Shown: positions 1 through 5,979 of the stretch, piece by piece
Layout of the letters: each line of letters begins with the position of its first letter
Position numbering within the stretch: position 1 is the stretch's first letter
Origin: Clostridiales bacterium
GTDB lineage: Bacteria; Bacillota_A; Clostridia; Lachnospirales; Lachnospiraceae
Direction of reading: 5' to 3'
Length of the DNA stretch: 6,528 nucleotides
NCBI GenBank assembly: GCA_030154385.1
Contig: JASKJZ010000147.1
Coordinates: 1 to 6,528, forward strand
The notes under the pieces: generated by a model
What the model was told of the DNA's origin: nothing
What the model saw: the letters and a program-made list of their open reading frames with translations, nothing else
Databases searched by the model: none
Made by a program: the position numbers and the translations under genes

Positions 1-1023
1 CTTTGATTTTCTTTTCATCAGCACCAACAGCCATGAAAGGCAGCTATAAAATGAAACTAGACTAAAAATAATCATGCCAACCGCCAATACAGGAGGAACA
101 AAGGTATAAAAAGCTCCGTTGATGAGTCCATTCCGCAGCAGCTCATCCATTAACCCCTGAAGCCGTAATTGCAATATTCCTGTAATCAAAGAAGTTACAG
201 ACAGCAAAATTGCCCCGAAGCTGCCATCTTTTTTCATCTTTCCAGTGACAAAAAGAAACATAAACACAAAAAACAGGAAGACAGCTGCACTGACAATATT
301 TGCTCCCGTCATCCACCTTGCTTGTTCACTTAGCCGATTCCAAAAGGGTACAATTTTATGGATGCAAAGGAGCAAAATACCAATATCCACCGCACAACTG
401 GCAACTATAGGAGATAGAAGCATGTACTTTAGCGTAGAAGCACTTTCTGTATTTTTGCTGTCGTTCAGCATATCGATTATTTTCTGCTTGCGTATGATAC
501 GCACATTACCGATACCGATAATCAGAAACAATGTGGCAAAAAATAGCAACGTCCAGAGAATCGTGTCAGGGTATACAGAGAAATATGGCTTAAATACCGC
601 CCCAAAGCTGCTCATAATGATAGCACTTACCATTTGAGATAAAAGCACTCCGAGTACAACACCTAAGCAGACCGCCACAAGCCCCATTAGAAACATTTCT
701 ATAAAAAAGAGAGACGCAACTGTCCGCTGTTCCATCCCTATCATGGTTTGCAGCGCAAATTCTTTTTTTCTGCATTTCATCATATAGCGATTAACATAGG
801 AAATAAGAAAAATTAGCAGTAAGGCGATAACCGGGATGATGATTTTCATTTTTCCTGAGAAGTATTCTAAATTCATCTGAATCGGCAGCCTGCTGTTATA
901 GGAAGGGCTTGTGATGGATAAAAAGCCGTAAAACAGTCCCACCGATAAAATCATGGTAAGCATATAAATCAGATAATCCTTTGCAGAGCGCTTAACGTTA
1001 CGCAAGGCCAACTTAACGTACAT
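1..1023 (-). CDS. FtsX/BceB-type ABC transporter permease, 3' end cut by window edge
   Basis: This is the membrane subunit partnering the ATPase encoded just upstream; in Bce-type modules the permease both removes a peptide antibiotic and acts as its sensor with the kinase. I translated the minus strand from the ATG at 1021-1023: 341 codons are open without a stop to base 1, so the C-terminus is missing. A strong site, GGGAGGTG, precedes the ATG by about 9 bases, and the start overlaps the ATPase end by 11 bases, indicating translational coupling. Hydrophobic segments lie at about residues 17-39, 60-79, 104-137, 154-173, 201-224, 241-260, 268-288 and 304-336. The segment after the second helix (RKKEFALQTMIGMEQR, 85-100) is the charged FtsX-type motif preceding a helix pair. 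The large extracellular domain typical of BceB is not seen in the visible part; it may lie beyond the edge or be absent. Family call is confident, substrate is inferred. Confidence 0.9.
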   Translation of the reverse strand, partial: MYVKLALRNVKRSAKDYLIYMLTMILSVGLFYGFLSITSPSYNSRLPIQMNLEYFSGKMKIIIPVIALLLIFLISYVNRYMMKCRKKEFALQTMIGMEQRTVASLFFIEMFLMGLVAVCLGVVLGVLLSQMVSAIIMSSFGAVFKPYFSVYPDTILWTLLFFATLFLIIGIGNVRIIRKQKIIDMLNDSKNTESASTLKYMLLSPIVASCAVDIGILLLCIHKIVPFWNRLSEQARWMTGANIVSAAVFLFFVFMFLFVTGKMKKDGSFGAILLSVTSLITGILQLRLQGLMDELLRNGLINGAFYTFVPPVLAVGMIIFSLVSFYSCLSWLLVLMKRKSK

Positions 1024-1780
1024 CGGATAAATCACCTCCCAGCAGTGACATCACATCAAGAATTTTCCCAAACATCTGCTTTCTGCTTTGTTCGCCCCGC
1101 AGAATTTCTGTAAAAATCTGACCGTCCTTCAGGAACAAAATTCGTTTTGCATAGCTTGCTGTAAAAGCATCATGGGTTACCATAAGAATGGTTGCGCCCA
1201 ATTCTTGATTCATGGTTTGAATGGTCGTTAAAAGCAACTTCGCCGAACGGCTGTCTAACGCTCCGGTTGGTTCGTCTGCCAGTATCAGCTTAGGATTGTT
1301 AATAATCGCTCTTGCGCAGGCACAGCGCTGTTTCTGTTCTCCTGATACCTGATAGGGAAACTTATCCAGTATTGGCACAATATCCAGTTTATCAGCCATG
1401 TGCTTTACACGAAAATCAATTTCTTCTATAGGCACCTTATTGATGGTCAAAGCCATCGCAATATTTTCGCTGATTGTGAGCGTATCCAGCAGATTAAAAT
1501 CCTGAAAGACAAATCCAAGATTTTCTCTGCGGAAACGGGAGATTTCTTTTTCCTTAATTTCTGTAATATCTGTGCCGCTTAAAAAAATATGACCGGCACT
1601 GACGGTATCAATAGTGGAAATACAGTTCAAAAAAGTTGTCTTTCCCGAGCCGGAAGCTCCCATAATGGCAATAAACTCGCCAGTTTGCACCTCAAAGCTG
1701 ATATCATCGATTGCTTTGGTAAGGTTGCCTTTATTGCCGTAATATTTTTCAATATGTTCAATCGTTAAAAGTTGATTCAT
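1013..1780 (-). CDS. ABC transporter ATP-binding protein, BceA-like
   Basis: This cytoplasmic ATPase should power the FtsX-type permease that follows. I chose the ATG at 1778-1780 (255 residues) over an in-frame GTG three codons upstream at 1789, because the ribosome site GAGGTG overlaps that GTG and lies 6 bases before the ATG. All nucleotide-binding motifs are present (ATG numbering): Walker A GASGSGKT at 41-48, Q-loop Gln at 93, signature VSGEQ at 145-149, Walker B LILADEP at 165-171 with Asp169 and Glu170, D-loop GALD at 173-176, and the switch His at 203. The ending (ASYAKRILFLKDGQIFTEI and onward) is typical of the BceA/MacB-like group. The fourth signature residue is Glu, where the consensus LSGGQ has Gly, so ATPase activity could be altered. 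The gene probably has its own regulated promoter in the gap upstream and forms an operon with the permease. Confidence 0.95.
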   Translation of the reverse strand: MNQLLTIEHIEKYYGNKGNLTKAIDDISFEVQTGEFIAIMGASGSGKTTFLNCISTIDTVSAGHIFLSGTDITEIKEKEISRFRRENLGFVFQDFNLLDTLTISENIAMALTINKVPIEEIDFRVKHMADKLDIVPILDKFPYQVSGEQKQRCACARAIINNPKLILADEPTGALDSRSAKLLLTTIQTMNQELGATILMVTHDAFTASYAKRILFLKDGQIFTEILRGEQSRKQMFGKILDVMSLLGGDLSDVR

Positions 1781-1821
1781 GTTTTTCACCTCACATTCAT
1801 TTTAACGGATAACGAAATATG

Positions 1822-1827
1822 ATTGTA
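1822..1827 (-). promoter_or_regulatory. Candidate -10 box of the ABC transporter promoter
   Basis: On the minus strand TACAAT matches five of six bases of the -10 consensus and would place the transcript start about 35 bases before the ATPase ATG. The positions 16-18 bases upstream contain no good -35 box and fall inside the repeated TTCTTACA operator, which would fit a promoter needing an activator. A second box, TAAAAT at 1799-1804, was set aside because its start would fall inside the ribosome site. This is inferred from sequence only. Confidence 0.45.
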
Positions 1828-1834
1828 TCAACTT

Positions 1835-1865
1835 TTCTTACAAAGTTCTTACAAAAATGTAAGAA
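1835..1865 (-). promoter_or_regulatory. Putative BceR-type response-regulator operator
   Basis: A perfect 8-base inverted repeat, TTCTTACA (1846-1853), four A, TGTAAGAA (1858-1865), lies between the kinase and ATPase genes. A further identical TTCTTACA at 1835-1842 gives a direct repeat with 11-base spacing, about one helical turn. The core TTACA-N4-TGTAA agrees with the TNACA-N4-TGTAA motif that I recall for BceR-like regulators in Firmicutes. The position upstream of the ATPase gene suggests that the response regulator of this window binds here to switch on the transporter. Confidence 0.65.
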
Positions 1866-1888
1866 GTGCAGGAAATTTACTCCTGCAC
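1854..1888 (-). terminator. Hairpin over the kinase stop codon, possible terminator
   Basis: GTGCAGGA (1866-1873) pairs perfectly with TCCTGCAC (1881-1888), leaving a 7-base loop that holds the kinase stop codon TAA. Read in the transcription direction the stem is followed by TTCTTACATTTTTG, which is T-rich but interrupted. It could end or attenuate the regulator/kinase transcript and so separate low-level expression of the two-component system from induced expression of the transporter. The tail coincides with the operator repeat, so the two functions would share bases. Confidence 0.5.
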
Positions 1889-2890
1889 CTTCACAAAATC
1901 TCCTTTTGGGAAATACAACTCTACTCGTGTTCCTTGCTCAGACTCTGACTTTACGGCAATGCCGATGCCCAGCTTCTCACAAAGGCGTTTGCACAAGAAC
2001 AAACCAATCCCAGTAGAGCTTTTCCCGATTCTGCCATTTTCACCGGTAAAGCCTTTTTCGAAAATCCGGGGCAAATCCGTTTCTAATATCCCAACACCAT
2101 TGTCAACAATACATAAAACGACTTTCCCTTGCTTGGAAATTGCCTCAAAGGTTATCTTTGGTTCTGTTTTACTGTATTTTACCGCATTCGCAATGAGCTG
2201 ATTCAAGATAAAGCCAATCCATTTCTCATCGGTATATACCGTATCGTCACAATCCTTCACTTCTACCAAAATATGGTTTTGAAGCAGAAGCTGTTTGTTC
2301 TCTGCAACAGCGGCATGAATCATTTGTGACAGAGATACTTCTTTTATTAAATAATCCTTTTCCACATTTTCGCTTCTTGCATAATAAAGTGCCTGATCAG
2401 TATAGTGGCTGACCTTTGTAAGTTCTGCCATCAGCTTCCTTGTGGTATCGGATTTATTGTTTTCACATAGAAGTTTCATTGCCGCAATAGGCGTTTTGAC
2501 ATCGTGTATCCATTGCTCAATATATTCCTTGTACTCCTTGCGCTCCCTTTTGGATTCTGACACCTGCTCCATCATGGATTTATTGGCAGCCTTTAGTAAG
2601 TGATAGTAAATTTTATCTTCTGCTAATATGGGATGCTCCATAACCTCAGAAATTAAATACTTTTTATCCAACCGCTCCATCTGCATGAGAAGCTCTGCAA
2701 AATACCTGTTTCGTAAAAAGAAACGGATATGAATATAACCTACAGCAATCAAAATCCAGAAAACCAGCAAAATCAAAATGATGCTCATCTGCATCTCGAT
2801 TGCCGACAAAAAAATCACACAGAAAAGCATCGATAGAATATGTATAACGATAGCAGGAAGCTGATCTTTTAAATACTCTTTATACCTCAT
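1877..2890 (-). CDS. Bce-like intramembrane-sensing histidine kinase
   Basis: This inner-membrane sensor kinase of 337 residues should phosphorylate the response regulator encoded directly before it. Two membrane helices at about 11-31 and 35-56 are joined by only a few residues, so there is no extracellular sensor domain; kinases of this kind generally sense through their ABC permease. The H-box is WIHDVKTPI with His129, followed by a QLIANAVKY N-box with Asn235, DNGVGI (263-268), FEKGF (277-281) and STGIGL (292-297), so all catalytic boxes look intact. The ATG overlaps the regulator's TGA as ATGA and there is only a weak ribosome site, so translation is probably coupled. The last codons lie in a hairpin that may be a terminator. 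The closest family comparison is BceS/GraS; the peptide sensed cannot be told from sequence. Confidence 0.95.
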   Translation of the reverse strand: MRYKEYLKDQLPAIVIHILSMLFCVIFLSAIEMQMSIILILLVFWILIAVGYIHIRFFLRNRYFAELLMQMERLDKKYLISEVMEHPILAEDKIYYHLLKAANKSMMEQVSESKRERKEYKEYIEQWIHDVKTPIAAMKLLCENNKSDTTRKLMAELTKVSHYTDQALYYARSENVEKDYLIKEVSLSQMIHAAVAENKQLLLQNHILVEVKDCDDTVYTDEKWIGFILNQLIANAVKYSKTEPKITFEAISKQGKVVLCIVDNGVGILETDLPRIFEKGFTGENGRIGKSSTGIGLFLCKRLCEKLGIGIAVKSESEQGTRVELYFPKGDFVKVQE

Positions 2891-3552
2891 ATTAAATAGC
2901 CCTGTCGGTGCTTTGTCTGGATAAAATCGGTTAGCCCGATTTGCTTTAATTTTTCCCGAATTCTCGTAATATTTACACTGAGGGCATTGTCATCCACATA
3001 AAACTGGCTGTCCCAAAGGTATTCCACCAAATCCGCACGGGAAACAATTTTTCCTGCATTGCGAAAAAGAAACACCATAATTTTCAGCTCGTTTTTCGTC
3101 AACTCTGCCAACTCTCCTTGATATTCAATCTTGCTGCTTTCCAAATGAAGAGCGACTTCCCGACAATTCATAACCTCTGCGTGCTCAGAAGCGTAGGTAC
3201 GTTTTAACAGTGATGCAATGCGAGCCAGTAAAATAGGTGTATTGTATGGTTTTGTGATAAAATCATCGCCCCCCAGCATGATGCAGTTCAGTTCATCCAT
3301 ATCTGTGTTTCGGCTCGTGACAAATATAATCGGCACATTGGAAAATGTTCGTATTCCTGAACAAATTTTAAAGCCGTCGTGCACGGGCAGATTGATATCC
3401 AGTAAAAGCAGATGCGGAGAGTTCTTCCGTATTTCATTGATAATATTAAAAAAATCCTTTGGCAGAATTACTCCATAGCCATTACTTTTTAGAAGCACCG
3501 ATAACTCTTCCTGAATAACTGGATTATCTTCAATCACCATAATTTGATACAT
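2887..3552 (-). CDS. OmpR/PhoB-type response regulator, BceR-like
   Basis: This 221-residue cytoplasmic transcription factor has an N-terminal receiver domain (about 1-117) and a C-terminal winged-helix DNA-binding domain (about 128-221). The receiver has the acidic pair Glu8-Asp9, the phosphoacceptor Asp52 (LLLDINLP), Thr79 (VTS) and Lys101 (KPY). The output domain has LTKNELKIM, Trp180 and the recognition-helix stretch DDNALSVNITRIREKL. AGGAG lies about ten bases before the ATG. It overlaps the kinase gene by four bases. The best candidate target in this window is the TTACA-N4-TGTAA repeat upstream of the ATPase gene. No convincing promoter was seen in the 77 bases before it, so it may be read from the strong promoter in front of the small membrane gene. 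Confidence 0.95.
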   Translation of the reverse strand: MYQIMVIEDNPVIQEELSVLLKSNGYGVILPKDFFNIINEIRKNSPHLLLLDINLPVHDGFKICSGIRTFSNVPIIFVTSRNTDMDELNCIMLGGDDFITKPYNTPILLARIASLLKRTYASEHAEVMNCREVALHLESSKIEYQGELAELTKNELKIMVFLFRNAGKIVSRADLVEYLWDSQFYVDDNALSVNITRIREKLKQIGLTDFIQTKHRQGYLI

Positions 3553-3629
3553 GAAATTATCACTCCTTTTTCCTGTTTCCTATCCAAAAGATGGCTTGTT
3601 TGTTATGCCATTTACTTTCTCTCTACCCA

Positions 3630-3857
3630 CTACCGCTTTGTTTCAAACTTTTCTTTCTTTGACTCAATCCAGTTAATTAGTAAAGAAACTAAAAAAGATA
3701 CTAGATATCCTTGTATTAAATATGTCAACGCATGTTCCCATATTGGAGGAAAGGTATTGTTATATAGATCAGAAAATAATATCCTAGGAATTATACAACC
3801 ACCAAGTGTTATTCCAATACTAACTCCAACAGCGCTTTTCAATGATTTTTTTAACAT
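3630..3857 (-). CDS. Small two-helix membrane protein of unknown function
   Basis: The 75-residue product has a Lys-rich start, a first hydrophobic segment at about 9-29 with a Gly-rich stretch (SIGITLGG), a polar loop with NNTFPPIWEH, a second hydrophobic segment at about 43-63, and a very charged tail (ESKKEKFETKR). I do not recognise a named family. It looks real: the ribosome site is a run of G followed by AG, six to ten bases before the ATG, and a near-consensus promoter sits 40 bases further upstream. The gene ends 77 bases before the response regulator, in the same direction, so it may be co-transcribed with the two-component system and could be an accessory or immunity-like membrane protein. 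That role is an inference from position only. Confidence 0.75.
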   Translation of the reverse strand: MLKKSLKSAVGVSIGITLGGCIIPRILFSDLYNNTFPPIWEHALTYLIQGYLVSFLVSLLINWIESKKEKFETKR

Positions 3858-3896
3858 AGTCTCCCCCCTTATTCCTTAAAATTATCACTCTTTATT

Positions 3897-3926
3897 ATTA
3901 TCCAACTATCACTATTCAACTGTCAA
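3897..3926 (-). promoter_or_regulatory. Sigma-A-type promoter for the small membrane gene
   Basis: On the minus strand TTGACA at 3921-3926 is an exact -35 consensus. It is followed after 18 bases by GATAAT at 3897-3902, five of six bases of the -10 consensus. This would start transcription about 32 bases before the membrane gene's ATG. As no other clear promoter precedes the response regulator, it may drive the membrane gene, regulator and kinase together. Confidence 0.7.
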
Positions 3927-4059
3927 GGTACATTTAAATCGTTTTATTTCTTTCTGTTGATCGGTACCTTGCCTATTGTACACTTTCCTTACGTGGTGAA
4001 CATTTTAAATGTAAGATAATGCGCAGCTACACTGTATATAGAAGTTTACACTATGCATT

Positions 4060-4677
4060 TTATTCCGACCAGTTCATTTGATCATCCGGAATCCCTTGCT
4101 CCCTGCAATGTTCACATACTAGCTGTTTTTCTTCTTGGTTTCCAATTCTGTATTTTAAAATTAAATCTTTAAAAACGATATACTTAATATTATCAGCTTT
4201 AAAATCCACAAACCAGTTTTCATTTGGTGTGTCTCCTGATTTCATCACTTTTGAAATTTCTTCTGGAAAGTCTCTGTGTTTTGAAGAAAAAAATAACACC
4301 GTCCAATATTTGGGATTTCCCTCAGTCTTCCATATCTCCACTTTTTTTATTTCCAGTAAATCAAGAATGTTTTCGTCGACTATACTTTCCTTGATTAGAA
4401 CCCCTTCATATAATCCATTATCACCATCATTTACCATACTTTTTCCACAACTGGAAACTTCTTTTATTCCAATAATGTCTAATTCATCTTTTAATAACTC
4501 GTCAATGGAAACTTTAAATAGTTTACTTAAAAAAATTATTTTTTCTGCTTCTGGAATAGCAATATCAGCTTCCCACTTTGTGATTGCCTGCCTGCTCACA
4601 TTACATTGCTCCGCTAATTGTTCTTGTGTAAAATTGTGTTTTTTTCGTAAATATTGTATTTTCTCTGCTAGTTTCAT
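4060..4677 (-). CDS. XRE-family transcriptional regulator with uncharacterised C-terminal domain
   Basis: The 205-residue protein begins with a Cro/C1-type helix-turn-helix at about 5-62 (FTQEQLAEQCNVSRQAITKWE, then IPEAEKIIFLSKLF and SIDELL). Residues 70-205 form a second domain that I cannot assign. It is mixed in charge, contains an aromatic-rich stretch (EIWKTEGNPKYWTVLFF) and ends with CEHC at 188-191 before GIPDDQMNWSE. The C-terminal part could sense a ligand or metal, but two cysteines alone do not prove metal binding. AAGGAG lies about 6-8 bases before the ATG, and an extended -10 promoter overlapped by an inverted repeat lies upstream, suggesting self-control. It is followed by a 202-base gap, so it is probably not in one operon with the membrane gene, though it could regulate that gene's promoter. 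Confidence 0.88.
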   Translation of the reverse strand: MKLAEKIQYLRKKHNFTQEQLAEQCNVSRQAITKWEADIAIPEAEKIIFLSKLFKVSIDELLKDELDIIGIKEVSSCGKSMVNDGDNGLYEGVLIKESIVDENILDLLEIKKVEIWKTEGNPKYWTVLFFSSKHRDFPEEISKVMKSGDTPNENWFVDFKADNIKYIVFKDLILKYRIGNQEEKQLVCEHCREQGIPDDQMNWSE

Positions 4678-4707
4678 AATGACTCCTTTTCACTAAATTA
4701 TTTTTGA

Positions 4708-4729
4708 TGTTTCCATTCTATCAGAAACA
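4708..4729 (-). promoter_or_regulatory. Extended -10 promoter inside an inverted repeat, XRE gene
   Basis: On the minus strand TGATAGAAT (4715-4723) is an extended -10 element (TG, one base, then TAGAAT) about 38 bases before the XRE start codon. It is exactly flanked by TGTTTC and GAAACA (4724-4729 and 4708-4713, ten bases between the arms). A further GAAAC at 4737-4741 lies nearby. The -35 region (TGGTTT) is poor, as usual for extended -10 promoters. A repeat embracing the -10 box fits autorepression by the XRE protein, but a 6-base repeat can occur by chance. Confidence 0.5.
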
Positions 4730-4730
4730 A

Positions 4731-5008
4731 TTTTGAGAAACCATCAACCCCAGCGTTCATTTATGCAACTTGTGGTTGCAGGATCTTTAAATAATCTTCA
4801 TACCGCATTTCTAAAACAATTCATCCCAAAGAATACAATAGTGAATTTTATGCCAATCAGGTACAATTCTTTGAATAATTCATCTGCTCTAAATCCCAGA
4901 TCTTCTTGTCACAGTATTTTTCATTAGGCCTAATTGAGAATGTATGATAAAAGTTAATATTCCCAAACAAAAATAGAACCTACCTGTAATTATGAATCAT
5001 TATTTTGC
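4731..5008 (-). other. Gap without a supported gene, possible gene remnant
   Basis: No ORF here has both a start with a ribosome site and protein-like content. On the minus strand one frame is open for 36 codons at about 4803-4913 and reads like a protein end (GFRADELFKELYLIGIKF and onward), but it begins right after a stop and has no start; a second short run follows in the same frame. It may be the tail of a lost gene. The gap also holds a 12-base palindrome, ATTAGGCCTAAT (4923-4934), and a hairpin TGCAAC-N5-GTTGCA (4764-4780). The transcript of the HIT gene runs into this region, and I saw no clear terminator for it. Confidence 0.3.
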
Positions 5009-5446
5009 TTACTCCATATTCATTATTTTTTTAATTTCTTTGTTTAATGCCACTATATCTTCATAACCTCCCCGAGGAGCTTCAGGCCATTCATCTACTC
5101 TACAAGCCTTATACTCTTTGGGCGTACCATTGTGCTTTATGACAACATGCTCATGAAAATGTTTTACTCCATCCCCAGTTACGAAAGTATATATTCTTTC
5201 CCCACCAAATTTTATAATTAATGCATTTGCTAGACGCTTTGTGACCTTTATCATTGCGTACAATTCTTCTTCAGTGGCATTCTGAATACCGTCAAAGTGC
5301 CGCATCATCTCTACGAAGTAATAACCAAGAAAATTATTATTACCTTCTAAATTAGATATATAATGACATACACAAACATATTCATCCCTATATATCATTA
5401 ATTCCGTATTTTTTTTATGTTTATTGCAAATTATACAGTCTTCCAT
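5009..5446 (-). CDS. HIT (histidine triad) family protein
   Basis: The 145-residue cytoplasmic protein fits the HIT superfamily of nucleotide hydrolases and transferases, which cleave phosphoanhydride or phosphoramidate bonds using the middle histidine of HxHxH. The motif is HFHEHVV with His96, His98 and His100. An N-terminal CIIC (Cys4, Cys7) followed by His10 resembles the start of HIT proteins that bind a structural metal. Length is in the usual 110-150 range. The third motif position has Glu99, where a hydrophobic residue is more common, and the tail (WPEAPRGGYED and onward) is not familiar, so the substrate cannot be given. GGGAGGT lies 5 bases before the ATG, a strong site. No clear promoter was found in the 38 bases to the diverging integrase fragment. 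Confidence 0.8.
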   Translation of the reverse strand: MEDCIICNKHKKNTELMIYRDEYVCVCHYISNLEGNNNFLGYYFVEMMRHFDGIQNATEEELYAMIKVTKRLANALIIKFGGERIYTFVTGDGVKHFHEHVVIKHNGTPKEYKACRVDEWPEAPRGGYEDIVALNKEIKKIMNME

Positions 5447-5484
5447 GACAACCTCCCAAAATATGATTCACATCGAACAATTAA

Positions 5485-5979
5485 ATGGAGCCTTTTATTG
5501 AATCCGAATTAAAAAGAGAAATACGCACCAAAAAGGAAATGAAACTGAAATATGGGCAATATTACATGAAAACCTATGTACTTCCGGATAATTCCGTGCT
5601 ACAGTTTAGAGCAGATATAAAGGTTCCATACAAAGAAATCATGCCCATTATGACGCGAGAAAACGGAGAGTTATTAACACCAGAGTCCTTCAAATACTGC
5701 TCCAGAATCATCCATAACGAATTAGGAATCCATAATTTCCACGCGCATAGTCTTCGGCACACTCATGGTACCATTCTTGCCGAAAATGGTGTAAATCCTA
5801 AAACGGTTATGGAACGACTCGGCCATCGTGATATCTCCACCACTCTTCAAACGTATATTTTTAATACTGATATAATGCAAGTAAATACCGTGGACATTTT
5901 CGAGAATGTAATGAATAAGAAAAGCGCTTTGTCCACGCAAGAAGAAAACGGTGGACAAAGCGTGGACAAAGTCAAATAA
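5485..5979 (+). pseudogene. Tyrosine recombinase (integrase), C-terminal catalytic fragment
   Basis: This 164-codon frame encodes only the last part of a phage/ICE-type site-specific integrase. Present are HSLR (His88, Arg91), GHRD (His114) and the nucleophile Tyr124 in TTLQTY. The preceding ENGELLTPESFKYCSRIIHNELGI block is typical of clostridial integrases. Missing are the arm-binding and core-binding domains and the first catalytic Arg and Lys; such integrases usually have about 370-400 residues, so over half is gone. The ATG has no ribosome site and is directly preceded by an in-frame TAA, so it is probably just an internal Met at a deletion junction and the fragment inactive. The neighbouring HIT gene diverges 38 bases away. 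The last 60 bases carry a cluster of GTGGACAAAG repeats. An alternative is a deliberately short regulator of recombination, which I think less likely. Confidence 0.85.
5925..5971. repeat. Cluster of GTGGACAAAG repeats in the integrase tail
   Basis: GTGGACAAAG occurs at 5951-5960 and 5962-5971 as direct copies 11 bases apart and as an inverted copy at 5927-5936. The inverted copy pairs with either direct copy over 12 bases: CGCTTTGTCCAC (5925-5936) with 5951-5962, or CTTTGTCCACGC (5927-5938) with 5960-5971. The two hairpins exclude each other. The direct copies are read in different codon frames, so the repeat is in DNA, not protein. Recombinase-binding sites are the likeliest meaning; there is no T-run to make this a terminator. 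Confidence 0.7.

Noticed and set aside
590..775. Minus-strand 61-residue frame.
   Set aside because: Lies inside the permease coding region in another frame and has a Cys/Arg-rich composition of a shadow frame.
1799..1804. TAAAAT as the ATPase -10 box.
   Set aside because: Its transcript start would fall in the ribosome site, leaving no usable leader.
3554..3890. Twelve-base direct repeat AAATTATCACTC at 3554-3565 and 3879-3890, upstream of the regulator and membrane genes.
   Set aside because: A single 12-base repeat is expected about once by chance in an AT-rich window of this size, and the copies sit differently relative to their genes.
3925..3970. AAGGTAC and GTACCTT inverted repeat next to the -35 box of the small membrane gene.
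   Set aside because: Seven-base arms 32 bases apart are likely by chance in a gap this long, and there is no second copy.
4000..4012. Palindrome ACATTT-T-AAATGT in the gap after the XRE gene.
   Set aside because: AT-only stem, weak as a terminator, no T-run in the right place.
4733..4927. Plus-strand 64-residue frame across the gap.
   Set aside because: Starts with TTG, no ribosome site, composition looks non-coding; it mirrors an open minus-strand stretch.
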